Shown here in pieces: positions 26,739-35,062 of a DNA stretch of 64,000 nt. The notes below the pieces were generated by a model. That model had not been told where the DNA came from, searched no databases, and saw nothing but the letters and a program-made list of their open reading frames with translations. A program made the position numbers and the translations under genes. Each line of letters begins with the position of its first letter. The stretch's first letter is position 1. This stretch comes from Oerskovia flava (GTDB lineage: Bacteria; Actinomycetota; Actinomycetes; Actinomycetales; Cellulomonadaceae), in assembly GCF_026163685.1 (NCBI RefSeq), contig NZ_JAOXSR010000001.1, forward strand, positions 930,001 through 994,000, written 5' to 3'.

Positions 26739-29700
26739 ATGGGTCTGCCGACCGAGCGAGGGAACGCTCATGTCCCGAGCGAGCACGACGAGGACCCGGG
26801 CGAGCAGCCCGGCACCGACGAGACACTGAACGATCCGGAGGAGCCCGGCGAGCCGGTGACACCGGCTGAGCCCACGGCCGCCGTGGAGCCGGCGGACTCT
26901 GCGGAGCCAGCCGATGCGGCCGACCCTGCGGTCGTCGGGGGCGACGACGCCGTCGAGCCCGTTGCCGAGTCGCCCGTTGCCGAGTCGCCTGCTGCCGAGT
27001 CGCCTGCTGCCGAGCCGCCCGCTGAGGAGTCGACCGGTACAGAGCCGACCGGTACAGAGCCGACCGGTACAGAGCCGACCGGCGCCGACACGGCGGGTGC
27101 CCCGACGGTCGACGACGCAGCGGCTCCCGCGGATCTCGACGGCGACGTGCCCGTCGACACCGTGCCTGACGGCGACGTGCCCGCCGACGGTGCCGAGGTC
27201 GAGGAGTCCTTCGCCGGCGAGCAGGAAACGGCTGAGCAGCCGTCGACCGCGGACGAGACCGACGAGGAGCCTGTCGCCGCGCCCGCAGAGTCGGCGCCCG
27301 CGGACGCAGCGCCCGCCACCGCTGACGCTGAGGCCCTGAGCGCTGAAGCCCTGGACGCCGTGACCCCGGACGCCGTGACCCCGGACGCCGTGGACTCGAC
27401 CCCAGAGCCCGAGGCTCCGTCCGCCGACGCCGAGCCGGGCGAGAAGCCGGTGCTCGAGCCTGCAACGTCGGAGCCGGAGACCGTCGCCGAGGCCGAGGGC
27501 ACTGACGCCCCTGGTTCAGTCGAGACCCCTGGTTCAGTCGAGACCGCTGGTTCAGTCGAGGTCTCCGGTGCGGCGGAGACGTCGTCGCCGGACGCTGCAC
27601 AGGCCGACGGAGCGGCCGTCGGCGACGACGGAGCAGCTCCTGTGGTCGTGCCCGCCGTGAAGGCCTCTGAGGCATCGCCCCCCGTCGCCGACGAGGCTCC
27701 TGGTGCCGGAGCCCTCAGTTCTGAAGACCCCGGTTCTGCGGACTCTGGTGCTGCGGCCCCCGGTACTGCGGACCCCGGGCCTGCAGCAACTGCCGCCGAG
27801 GCGGCGACGGCGCAGGCGTCGGGTGGTGCCGACCGGCGGGTGTCGTTCATGGACGAGGACGAGGAACCGTACGTTCCCCGCCTCTTCGCGTTCGACGGCA
27901 CGTCGTCCGCCGACGCTGCCGGCGGCACCACATCGGCCGGCGGTGAGGCGGTGGCGTTGTCGGACGAGCCGACCACGTCCGTCGAGCTGGGTCGCGGCAG
28001 ATCCTCGGCGGACGGGCCCGGTGACGCTCCGGCGTCCGACGAGGTCTCCACCGCGGCGGCCGACGACGGCACATCGGTCGAGAGCGCGCCGGACGACAGC
28101 GCGCCGGACGAGGGTGCGCCGAGCGAGGAGACCGCGACCCCGACGAGTCGGCGTGCCCGACCGACGGGCCAGACTCAGCCTCTGCGACCGTTCCTTCCGA
28201 CCGGAGCGGGCATCGCGTCGCCGGAGGCGCCGGTGGCCGCCGCTGAGGACGCTGCCACCGCGACCGAGAAGGCCGTCACCGAGAACGCCGCGTCCGCGGA
28301 GACGAAGTCCCTGCCACCGGTGGTCGTCCGTCCCTCGCTGTTCACCCCGACGGGTGCGGGAGCGGACCAGCCGGCGCCCGCGGCAGCGCCCGTGCGGACG
28401 CCCCTGGCGACCGCCTTCGAACCGGTCGGGCCGGACGGGCCGGAGCGTGCTCTCCTCGAGGACTTCGGCGACGACTCACCGCGCCACCCGTGGCGTACGG
28501 CGCTGATGTGGACAGGGGTCGGTGTCCTCGTCGTCGGCGGTCTCTACACCGGGGCTCAGTGGTTCTTCTCCGACCGGGTGCCGCAGGACACACGGGTCGC
28601 CGGTGTCGAGATCGGTGGGCTCGACCACGGGGAAGCTGTCACCACGCTGGAGCAAGGGCTCTCGGCACGCGCCGCGGAACCCGTCGCCGTCCAGGCTGGC
28701 GGTGCGTCGACGTCGTTCGACCCGGCCGAGGCCGGGCTCGCGCTCGACGTCGAGGAGACCGTCGACGGGCTGACAGCGTTCTCGATGAACCCCGTCCGTC
28801 TCTGGGAGCACCTGTTCGGCGGGCAGGACATCGCACCGGTCGTCGACGTCGACGACGCCGCGCTCTCCGCGCAGGTCGAGTCGCTCGAGGCGAGCCTCAA
28901 CGTGGAGCCGGTCGACGGGAGCGTCGTCTTCACGGACGGCGAGCCGGTCGCGACTCCCGCCAAGGACGGTTCCGTGCTGGTCACTGCTGAGGCGGCCGAC
29001 CAGATAGCGACCGCCTGGCTCACGACGTCCGAGCCGATCGAGCTGCCGGTGGAATCGCGCGAGCCCGACATCACCCAGGCCACGACGGACGCCGCGCTCG
29101 AGGTCGGCCGCCAGGTGGTCTCTGCGCCCGTGTCGGTGGCTGTCGGAGGACAGAACCCGGACCTGCCGGTCGACGTCCTCGCGGAGGCCGCGTCGTTCAC
29201 CCCGGAGGGTGGCGGGCTCGCGCTGACGTTCGACCCCGACATGCTCACCGACGCCGTCGTCTCGCGGACCACGGACCTGCTGACGTCCGCGGACGACGCA
29301 CGGTTCGAGTTCGTCGACGGGTCGCCGGTGATCCGTGGCGGGGAGCCCGGGACCACCATCGACCCTGCCGCTCTGGCGGAGTCGGTGGAGGCCGCCGCGG
29401 TCAGCGAGGAGCGCGAGGCGTCGGTCGAACTCGTCGAGAGCGACCCGCAGCAGTCGATCGAGGCGCTCGAGGAGCTCGGTGTGGTCGAGAAGATCTCGGA
29501 GTTCTCCACGCCCGTCACCAGCGACGCGACCCGGACGGAGAACCTGCGGGTCGGGGCGAGCAAGGTGAACGGCACCCTCGTCCTGCCTGGTGAGACGTTC
29601 TCCCTCATCGACACGCTCTCCCCGATCACGGCCGCCGGCGGCTACTTCTCGGCGGGGATCGTCCAGGACGGCCGGCACGTCGAGGGTGTGGGCGGAGGCC

Positions 29701-30140
29701 TGTCCCAGATGGCGACCACGGCGTACAACGCGGGCTTCTTCGCGGGGCTCGAGGACGTCGAGCACCGCCAGCACAGCTACTGGTTCAGCCGCTACCCGGC
29801 CGGGCGGGAGGCGACGATCTTCGTCGGCTCGATCGACATGAAGTTCGCCAACGACACCCCGTACGGCGTGCTCCTGCAGTCCTGGGTCGGCGGCGGTGAG
29901 CTGCACGTCGCGGTCTGGAGCACCAAGCACTTCGTGGTGGAGACGACGTCGAGCGGCCAGCAGGAGGTCGTCCAGCCGACGACCGTGACCCACTCGGGTC
30001 CGGACTGCGTACCGCAGCCCATGGGCAACCCCGGGTTCGCGATCACGACGTACCGCAAGGTGTACCTGGACGGCGAGCTCGTCAAGGACGAGGCCGACTC
30101 GTGGCGGTACAAGCCGGACAACGCGGTGCGCTGCGAATGA
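26739..30140 (+). CDS. VanW-domain membrane protein with long repetitive acidic head
   Basis: 1133 residues. Residues 1-580 are a low-complexity Ala/Glu/Pro/Thr/Asp-rich region, presumably cytoplasmic, with several blocks of short tandem repeats. A membrane helix lies at about 586-606 (TALMWTGVGVLVVGGLYTG). The exported part has two YoaR-like putative peptidoglycan-binding segments (about 640-890) and a VanW domain (about 923-1060) with VLPGETFSLID and HVEGVGGGLSQMATTAYNA. VanW proteins occur near vancomycin-resistance and cell-wall genes; their activity is unknown, although an LD-transpeptidase-accessory role has been suggested. The start ATG follows cggagatt and sits downstream of the TAGAAT promoter. 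Confidence 0.85.
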   Translation: MGLPTERGNAHVPSEHDEDPGEQPGTDETLNDPEEPGEPVTPAEPTAAVEPADSAEPADAADPAVVGGDDAVEPVAESPVAESPAAESPAAEPPAEESTGTEPTGTEPTGTEPTGADTAGAPTVDDAAAPADLDGDVPVDTVPDGDVPADGAEVEESFAGEQETAEQPSTADETDEEPVAAPAESAPADAAPATADAEALSAEALDAVTPDAVTPDAVDSTPEPEAPSADAEPGEKPVLEPATSEPETVAEAEGTDAPGSVETPGSVETAGSVEVSGAAETSSPDAAQADGAAVGDDGAAPVVVPAVKASEASPPVADEAPGAGALSSEDPGSADSGAAAPGTADPGPAATAAEAATAQASGGADRRVSFMDEDEEPYVPRLFAFDGTSSADAAGGTTSAGGEAVALSDEPTTSVELGRGRSSADGPGDAPASDEVSTAAADDGTSVESAPDDSAPDEGAPSEETATPTSRRARPTGQTQPLRPFLPTGAGIASPEAPVAAAEDAATATEKAVTENAASAETKSLPPVVVRPSLFTPTGAGADQPAPAAAPVRTPLATAFEPVGPDGPERALLEDFGDDSPRHPWRTALMWTGVGVLVVGGLYTGAQWFFSDRVPQDTRVAGVEIGGLDHGEAVTTLEQGLSARAAEPVAVQAGGASTSFDPAEAGLALDVEETVDGLTAFSMNPVRLWEHLFGGQDIAPVVDVDDAALSAQVESLEASLNVEPVDGSVVFTDGEPVATPAKDGSVLVTAEAADQIATAWLTTSEPIELPVESREPDITQATTDAALEVGRQVVSAPVSVAVGGQNPDLPVDVLAEAASFTPEGGGLALTFDPDMLTDAVVSRTTDLLTSADDARFEFVDGSPVIRGGEPGTTIDPAALAESVEAAAVSEEREASVELVESDPQQSIEALEELGVVEKISEFSTPVTSDATRTENLRVGASKVNGTLVLPGETFSLIDTLSPITAAGGYFSAGIVQDGRHVEGVGGGLSQMATTAYNAGFFAGLEDVEHRQHSYWFSRYPAGREATIFVGSIDMKFANDTPYGVLLQSWVGGGELHVAVWSTKHFVVETTSSGQQEVVQPTTVTHSGPDCVPQPMGNPGFAITTYRKVYLDGELVKDEADSWRYKPDNAVRCE
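26961..27020 (+). repeat. Four 15-bp tandem repeats inside the VanW gene
   Basis: Four near-identical copies of gttgccgagtcgccc encode repeated Val/Ala-Ala-Glu-Ser-Pro. The unit is a multiple of three, so copy changes keep the reading frame. Confidence 0.85.
27033..27077 (+). repeat. Three identical 15-bp tandem repeats inside the VanW gene
   Basis: Three exact copies of accggtacagagccg encode Thr-Gly-Thr-Glu-Pro. They follow directly on the previous repeat block. Confidence 0.9.
27354..27398 (+). repeat. 15-bp tandem repeats inside the VanW gene
   Basis: Two exact copies and one degenerate copy of gacgccgtgaccccg encode Asp-Ala-Val-Thr-Pro. Confidence 0.8.
27510..27563 (+). repeat. Three 18-bp tandem repeats inside the VanW gene
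   Basis: Three copies (one exact, two slightly diverged) of cctggttcagtcgagacc encode Pro-Gly-Ser-Val-Glu-Thr. Confidence 0.85.
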
Positions 30141-30164
30141 GGCACAGCGGTGCGCTGCGCGCGA

Positions 30165-30178
30165 CGGCACCCGTGCCG
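30165..30178 (+). promoter_or_regulatory. Palindrome near the -35 of the phe/tyr operon
   Basis: cggcac-cc-gtgccg is a perfect inverted repeat that covers the expected -35 position of the TAGACT promoter at 30194. It could be an operator or merely a small hairpin after the VanW gene. Confidence 0.3.
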
Positions 30179-30193
30179 ACGGGGAGCGCCGAC

Positions 30194-30199
30194 TAGACT
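30194..30199 (+). promoter_or_regulatory. -10 box TAGACT for the aromatic amino acid genes
   Basis: TAGACT lies 80 bases before the ATG at 30280 and is the only good -10 candidate in the 139-base gap after the VanW gene. Confidence 0.4.
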
Positions 30200-30279
30200 G
30201 ACCGGCCGGACGCAGGAGCGGACGGACGGACGATCGGAAACGATGCTGCGCGTGCGCAGCCGAGGTTGAAGGCGGGTCG

Positions 30280-31167
30280 ATGCTCGGACGCAGCGAACGT
30301 GAGTCGGGGGCGCAGGCGGAGCTCGCCGCCACCCTCGCGGGATGGTCGACCGCGGGGAGCGCGGGGAGCGGGCCGGCGGGTGGGCCGCCGCTCGACCTCG
30401 GCTCGACGTCGGCCACGCTCGCGACCGTCGCCAACATCGAGGACCTCGCCGCGGTCGTGCACGTCGGTCACCCGGCGCAGCCGTCGCACGACCTCGAGCG
30501 AGCCCTGCTCGCCGCGCCTCCCCGGCTGGTCATCACGTCCGCCGTCGCGGTGCCCGCGCAGTGGGTCTGGGTCGGGCGCTCGACGGACGCCACGGGCAGT
30601 GTCGTCGTCGACGAGGCCGGGATGCGGGACCGGCGCCACGTCCTGCGGACGATGGGTGCGAGCCCACGGCTCGTGCCGACCCGCACGACCATCGAGGAGC
30701 GGGTGGCGATCGCCGGGCAGGGCGGCACGCTCGTGCTCGAGCGGCAGAACGTCCCCGCCGGGTACGTCGAGCTCCCCGGGAGCGAGCGGCTGAGCGAGGG
30801 GCCGCCGGTCTGGTACGGACTCGTCCAGGCCCGGGCCGCGGCCCCGCGCTTCGACGGGCCGTCGCAGGTCTGGCTCGCGTTCGGGCCGCACGACGACCAC
30901 CGCGGCTCGCTGCAGCAGACGCTCACCGTGATCGCCGACGCCGGCATCGACATGCAGCACCTGCGCAGCCACCGGTCGCAGGCCGGGCCGCACATCTTCT
31001 TCTCGTCGTTCACGTGCCCGGACTCGGCCGTCCTGGACAGGCTCACGGGAGAGTTCGACGAGCGAGGGGTCGCCCACCGGGTGCTCGCCGTGATGGCGGG
31101 CGAGGACTTCGTCCCTGGTCCTGAGGCGATCGTCCCGCAGTGGTCGACGAGGTCCGTGGACGCGTGA
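30280..31167 (+). CDS. Prephenate dehydratase-like protein with ACT-type C-terminus, catalytically degenerate
   Basis: 295 residues, no firm family match by eye. Residues about 203-275 look like an ACT domain (DHRGSLQQTLTVIADAGIDM followed by a beta-rich stretch with HIFFSSFTCP). Residues about 45-165 line up loosely with the catalytic part of the neighbouring PheA: HVLRTMGASPRLVPTRTTIEERVA against PheA EFVRRSGLTPVPAASNAAAC. The AYLGPEGTFT start and the catalytic Thr-Arg-Phe motif are missing. The stop overlaps the pheA GTG in a GTGA junction. I infer a regulatory pseudo-enzyme that senses an aromatic amino acid or partners with PheA. An unrelated ACT protein is the main alternative. Confidence 0.6.
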   Translation: MLGRSERESGAQAELAATLAGWSTAGSAGSGPAGGPPLDLGSTSATLATVANIEDLAAVVHVGHPAQPSHDLERALLAAPPRLVITSAVAVPAQWVWVGRSTDATGSVVVDEAGMRDRRHVLRTMGASPRLVPTRTTIEERVAIAGQGGTLVLERQNVPAGYVELPGSERLSEGPPVWYGLVQARAAAPRFDGPSQVWLAFGPHDDHRGSLQQTLTVIADAGIDMQHLRSHRSQAGPHIFFSSFTCPDSAVLDRLTGEFDERGVAHRVLAVMAGEDFVPGPEAIVPQWSTRSVDA

Positions 31168-32102
31168 GCCGGGTCGCGTACCTCGGTCCCGAGGGCACGT
31201 TCACACACCAGGCCGCGCTGCGCTGGTCCCGTGCGACGGGTGCCGGCGGGCACGACCTGGTGGCGCTGCCGACAGTCACGGAGGTCTCCGCGGCCGTCTC
31301 CCGGGGCGACGCGGAACGTGGGGTGGTGGCGATCGAGAGCACCGTCGAGGGGTACGTGGTGCCGTCCCTGGACGCACTCCTCGGTTCCGCGGACGTCGTC
31401 GCCGTCGACGAGACCGTGCTCGACGTGACGTTCGACGCCTTCGTGCGGCCCGACCGCACCGAGCTCACCGAGATCACCGCGCACCCGCACGGCCTCGCCC
31501 AGTGTCAGGAGTTCGTCCGCCGCAGCGGGCTGACGCCCGTCCCGGCGGCCTCGAACGCCGCCGCGTGCCGCGACGCCGCCCCGCACCAGGTCGCGCTCGG
31601 CCCCACGATCTGCGGTGAGCTCTACGGGCTCGAGACGACGGCGCGTGCGGTCGAGGACTTCCACGGCGCGAGGACACGGTTCCTCACGCTCGCGCGGCGC
31701 GACGTGGCGCGTGCGCTGCTCCCCGGGTCGCGCTCGGACGGCGCCCGGTGGCGCACCATGCTCGCGATCACCCCGAAGACGACGGGTCCGGGCGTCCTGG
31801 CGCGCATCGTGCACGCGTTCGGCACCGGCGGCGTCAACCTGTCGAGCCTCATCACCCGGCCGCTCAAGGCGCAGGAGGGCAAGTACGTCTTCGTCCTCAC
31901 CGCGGACGCGGCGCCGTGGGACACCACGGTGCGTGCGGTCCTCGAGGACCTCCTCGGGGCAGGGGACTGGGTCAAGACGCTCGGTGTCTTCCCGGCGCGG
32001 GGCGAGCTGGACGACGCCCTGGACGCGATGCACGTGCCCGTGGGCAGCGTCGACGACCGGACCACGGCCGACCTGACCTCCGGGGGGTTGCTGTGGGACT
32101 GA
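31164..32102 (+). CDS. pheA: Prephenate dehydratase
   Basis: 312 residues. It converts prephenate to phenylpyruvate with loss of water and CO2, the branch step toward phenylalanine. The family start VAYLGPEGTFT is at residues 4-14, the essential Thr-Arg-Phe motif at 171-173 (ARTRFLTL), and the regulatory ACT domain at about 198-285. The usual ESRP phenylalanine-binding motif of the ACT domain reads ITRP, and GALV is replaced by GPGVLA, so allosteric behaviour may differ. GTG at 31164 overlaps the upstream stop. The final ten bases overlap tyrA. Confidence 0.95.
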   Translation: MSRVAYLGPEGTFTHQAALRWSRATGAGGHDLVALPTVTEVSAAVSRGDAERGVVAIESTVEGYVVPSLDALLGSADVVAVDETVLDVTFDAFVRPDRTELTEITAHPHGLAQCQEFVRRSGLTPVPAASNAAACRDAAPHQVALGPTICGELYGLETTARAVEDFHGARTRFLTLARRDVARALLPGSRSDGARWRTMLAITPKTTGPGVLARIVHAFGTGGVNLSSLITRPLKAQEGKYVFVLTADAAPWDTTVRAVLEDLLGAGDWVKTLGVFPARGELDDALDAMHVPVGSVDDRTTADLTSGGLLWD

Positions 32103-33073
32103 CCTCCACCGAGCAGGTCGCCGTCGTCGGCCTCGGCCTCATCGGCGGCTCGTTGGCGCGGGCGCTCGCCGAGCAGGGCGTGGACGTACGGGGGTACGAC
32201 GCCTCGGCGGTGACCTGCGCGCAGGCCACCGCGGCCGGGGTCCGCGTGGCCTCGGGGATCGACGAGCTGTGCGCCGCCGCGCCGCAGGTCGTCGTGCTGG
32301 CCGTGCCGCTGCGCGCCATGCGCGCGACCGCGCACGAGGTGGCGCGGTACCTGCCCGCGACGGCGGTCGTCACGGACGTGGGCAGCGTCAAGGCGGCGGT
32401 GCGTTCGGCGGTCGCGGGTGCCGGGCTCGGTGACCGCTACGTCGGCGCCCACCCCATGGCCGGGACCGAGCACTCCGGGTTCGCCGCCTCCGACCCGGAC
32501 CTGCTGGTCGGTGCCCGGTGGGCCGTGACGCTCGACGAGGACACCTGCCCCGACCACCTGGCGACGGTGCTCCGGCTGGTGACCGGTCCGCTCGGCGGAA
32601 CGGCGTACGTCCTCACCGACGACGTGCACGACGAGGCGGCCGCGCTCGTGAGCCACGTGCCGCACGTCCTCGCGACGCAGCTGCTCAACCTTGTGGCCAC
32701 CGCACCGATCAGCGACGTCGCGGTCGCGCTCGCGGCCGGGAGCTTCCGGGACGGCACCCGCGTCGGTCGGACCGACCCACGCCGGACCGAGGCGATGGTC
32801 ACGGAGAACGCACCGTGGGTGGCGTCGGCGCTACGGGTCGTGCTGCGTGATCTCGAGGCGCTCGTGGCCGCGCTCGAGTCCAACGCCTCGACCGCGGAGT
32901 TCTTCGACCGCGCGCAGGCCCTGCGCACGAGCGGCGACAGCCGTGACGTGCACCCGCGCGCCTCGGTCACCCTCGGCGAGCCGGGGTGGCGGGACACCCT
33001 CACCTCGCTCGGAGCGGCCGGCAGACCGGTCGTGGGCGTCGACGAGGCGGGCGAACGGCTCGTCGTGCACTGA
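32093..33073 (+). CDS. tyrA: Prephenate dehydrogenase
   Basis: 326 residues. It oxidises and decarboxylates prephenate to 4-hydroxyphenylpyruvate for tyrosine, using NAD(P). The dinucleotide-binding motif VAVVGLGLIGGSLA is at residues 9-22, the conserved aspartate region is TDVGSVKAAV, and the active-site block is GAHPMAGTEHSG. No ACT domain is attached; the helical dimerisation domain fills the C-terminal half. The GTG at 32093 lies within the end of pheA, giving a 10-base overlap. Three genes for the Phe/Tyr branch are therefore co-translated. Confidence 0.94.
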   Translation: MGLTSTEQVAVVGLGLIGGSLARALAEQGVDVRGYDASAVTCAQATAAGVRVASGIDELCAAAPQVVVLAVPLRAMRATAHEVARYLPATAVVTDVGSVKAAVRSAVAGAGLGDRYVGAHPMAGTEHSGFAASDPDLLVGARWAVTLDEDTCPDHLATVLRLVTGPLGGTAYVLTDDVHDEAAALVSHVPHVLATQLLNLVATAPISDVAVALAAGSFRDGTRVGRTDPRRTEAMVTENAPWVASALRVVLRDLEALVAALESNASTAEFFDRAQALRTSGDSRDVHPRASVTLGEPGWRDTLTSLGAAGRPVVGVDEAGERLVVH

Positions 33074-33076
33074 CGT

Positions 33077-33403
33077 TCAGCGCACGGGGTGGGGCGGGAT
33101 CCGGCGCGGCGGTCGGGGCGGCACGATCCGCCCCGCGACGACGTCCTGGGCGAGGATCACGACGTCGGGCACGGGGCCGTCACGGTGGTCCCCGCCGGCG
33201 TCGGGGCGCAGGACGAGGTGGGCGGGCGTGACCTCGAGGACGATCCCGATGTGGTCGGTGTGGAGCTTCCCCGACGCGTGCGCGTCCGCGTCGCTCAGAC
33301 GACGCCGGACGGCGACCCGCACGCCCGGCCGCCACGTGGTCCAGGCAGACCCGGACGGGGCCGGATCCCCGGGCGGCGAAGAGGGGGGTGTCGGGGAGTT
33401 CAC
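33077..33403 (-). CDS. Small SH3-like protein, acetyltransferase N-terminal-domain type
   Basis: 108 residues. After a Pro-rich head of about 15 residues, PGVRVAVRRRLSDADA leads into a small beta-rich module (HIGIVLEVTPAHLVLRP, VVILAQDVVAGRIVPPRPPRR). This resembles the N-terminal SH3-like domain found ahead of some actinobacterial GNAT acetyltransferases, but no acetyltransferase domain follows. GTG at 33403 is preceded by acgaggaact; longer in-frame starts run into the fdxA promoter. The gene is convergent with tyrA (three bases between stops) and divergent from fdxA. Function unknown. Confidence 0.6.
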   Translation of the reverse strand: MNSPTPPSSPPGDPAPSGSAWTTWRPGVRVAVRRRLSDADAHASGKLHTDHIGIVLEVTPAHLVLRPDAGGDHRDGPVPDVVILAQDVVAGRIVPPRPPRRIPPHPVR

Positions 33404-33458
33404 AGTTCCTCGTGTCCGCTCAGTGGTCGGTGGTGGCCCGGGACCACCCGTCCTGAGC

Positions 33459-33464
33459 GATACT
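33459..33464 (+). promoter_or_regulatory. -10 box GATACT for fdxA
   Basis: GATACT lies 40 bases before the fdxA GTG in the region shared with the divergent SH3-like gene. No convincing -35 is visible. Confidence 0.35.
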
Positions 33465-33504
33465 AGACGCTCAAGACCGTGCTCCACCGAAAGGGATCCT
33501 TCCC

Positions 33505-33822
33505 GTGACTTACGTGATCGCTCAGCCGTGCGTCGATGTCAAGGACAAGGCGTGCATCGAGGAGTGTCCCGTGGACTGCATCTACGAGGGCAAGCGGTCG
33601 CTGTATATCCACCCGGACGAGTGCGTGGACTGCGGGGCGTGCGAACCGGTCTGCCCGGTCGAGGCCATCTACTACGAGGACGACGTCCCCGAGGAGTGGA
33701 ACGACTACTACCGGGCGAACGTCGAGTTCTTCAACGACCTCGGCTCGCCCGGCGGCGCGGCCAAGCTGGGCCTCATCGAGAAGGACGACCCGATGATCGC
33801 CGAGCTCCCGCCGCAGGCCTGA
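33505..33822 (+). CDS. fdxA: 7Fe ferredoxin FdxA/FdxC type
   Basis: 105 residues, the size of actinobacterial seven-iron ferredoxins with one [3Fe-4S] and one [4Fe-4S] cluster. The N-terminal cysteine set is at 9, 17 and 21 in the segment CVDVKDKACIEECPVDC. The second set is CVDCGACEPVCP. A family-typical tail runs through WNDYYRANVEFF. It carries electrons for cytosolic redox enzymes. The GTG start is preceded by gaaagggatcc. dapC begins 11 bases after the stop, an order conserved in actinobacteria. Confidence 0.95.
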   Translation: MTYVIAQPCVDVKDKACIEECPVDCIYEGKRSLYIHPDECVDCGACEPVCPVEAIYYEDDVPEEWNDYYRANVEFFNDLGSPGGAAKLGLIEKDDPMIAELPPQA

Positions 33823-33833
33823 CGGCCTCGCGG

Positions 33834-34958
33834 ATGGGCTTCGCCGACCTCTCCTCGCTGTCCTACCCCTGGGACTCCCTCGCGCCGTTCGCGCAGCGTG
33901 CCCGCGCGCACCCGCGCGGGCTGGTCGACCTGTCGATCGGGACGCCCGTCGACCCGACACCGGCGGTCGTGCGCGACGCGCTCGCGTCCGCGGGGGACTC
34001 CCACGGGTATCCGACGACGCACGGGACCCTGGCCCTGCGTACGGCGGTCGCATCGTGGTTCGCGCGTCGCCGCGGCGTACCGGGGCTCGACCCCGAGGCG
34101 GTCCTGCCGACGATCGGCTCCAAGGAGCTGGTGGGGCTGCTGCCGTCGCTGCTGCGCCTGGGGCCGGGGGATGTCGTCGTGCACCCCCGGACGGCGTACC
34201 CGACGTACGACGTCGGTGCGCGCCTGGCGGGCGCGACCCCGCTGGCGACGGACGATGTCGAGGAGTGGGCCGGGCGCGGCGACGTCCGGCTGGTCTGGGT
34301 GAACTCGCCGGGGAACCCGACGGGCGAGGTCCTCACCGCGCCGCAGCTCGCGCGGGTGGTCGCCGCCGCGCGGGAGATCGGCGCAGTCGTGGCGAGCGAC
34401 GAGTGCTACGCCGAGCTCGGCTGGGCCGAGCCGTTCGCCGAGGGTGTGCCGAGCGTCCTCGACCCGGCGGTGTGCGGTGGCTCGCACGACGGGCTCCTGG
34501 CCGCGTACTCGCTCTCGAAGCAGTCGAACCTCGCGGGGTACCGTGCGGCGTTCGTGGCGGGCGACCCGGTGCTCGTCGCGGACCTGTTGGCGACGCGCAA
34601 GCACCTGGGCATGATCGTGCCCGGCCCGGTGCAGGCGGCGATGACCGCGGCCCTCGACGACGACGCGCACGTCGTGGCCCAGCGCGAGACGTACCGGCGA
34701 CGGCGTGAGGTGCTGCTCCCGGCGCTCGAGGCCGCGGGTCTCGTGGTGGACTCCTCGCAGGGCGGCCTCTACCTCTGGTGCCGCCCGGCAGGCGGGGAGC
34801 AGGACTGCTGGCGGACGGTGTCCGACCTGGCCGACCTCGGCATCCTCGTGGGGCCGGGGGCGTTCTACGGGGCGGCCGGCGCGGTGCACGTGCGGGTGTC
34901 GGTGACGGCCACCGACGAGCGTGTGCAGGAGGCGGCGGACCGCCTGGCGGCGCGCTGA
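33834..34958 (+). CDS. dapC: Succinyldiaminopimelate aminotransferase
   Basis: 374 residues, fold-type I PLP aminotransferase. DapC transfers an amino group from glutamate to N-succinyl-2-amino-6-oxopimelate in the succinylase route to diaminopimelate and lysine. Visible family marks are WVNSPGNPTGEV (substrate/cofactor loop), VASDECYAELGW (Asp that holds the pyridine nitrogen) and YSLSKQSNLAGYR with the Schiff-base Lys. Assignment as DapC rests on the adjacency to fdxA and on dapD and dapE 3 kb away. Only a weak ribosome site is seen before ATG 33834. Confidence 0.88.
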   Translation: MGFADLSSLSYPWDSLAPFAQRARAHPRGLVDLSIGTPVDPTPAVVRDALASAGDSHGYPTTHGTLALRTAVASWFARRRGVPGLDPEAVLPTIGSKELVGLLPSLLRLGPGDVVVHPRTAYPTYDVGARLAGATPLATDDVEEWAGRGDVRLVWVNSPGNPTGEVLTAPQLARVVAAAREIGAVVASDECYAELGWAEPFAEGVPSVLDPAVCGGSHDGLLAAYSLSKQSNLAGYRAAFVAGDPVLVADLLATRKHLGMIVPGPVQAAMTAALDDDAHVVAQRETYRRRREVLLPALEAAGLVVDSSQGGLYLWCRPAGGEQDCWRTVSDLADLGILVGPGAFYGAAGAVHVRVSVTATDERVQEAADRLAAR

Positions 34959-35031
34959 GGCGCGGCGCGGCGGTCGCGACGCCCGCGGTCGATCGCCTGC
35001 CGTCGACCCATCACCCCGGGATACCTCCTGA

Positions 35032-35047
35032 TGTGATCCGCATCACA
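35032..35047 (+). promoter_or_regulatory. CRP/GlxR-type operator upstream of gltA
   Basis: TGTGA-tccgca-TCACA is an exact match to the cAMP-receptor-protein/GlxR core palindrome. It is centred about 212 bases before the gltA ATG. GlxR controls gltA in Corynebacterium, so the placement is biologically sensible. Confidence 0.7.
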
Positions 35048-35062
35048 GGTACGTGACGGTTT

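Noticed and set aside
26669-26869. 66-codon frame starting five bases after the TAGAAT box
   Set aside because: It is in a different frame from the VanW gene and Arg-rich without features. The GTG most likely marks only the transcript start region.
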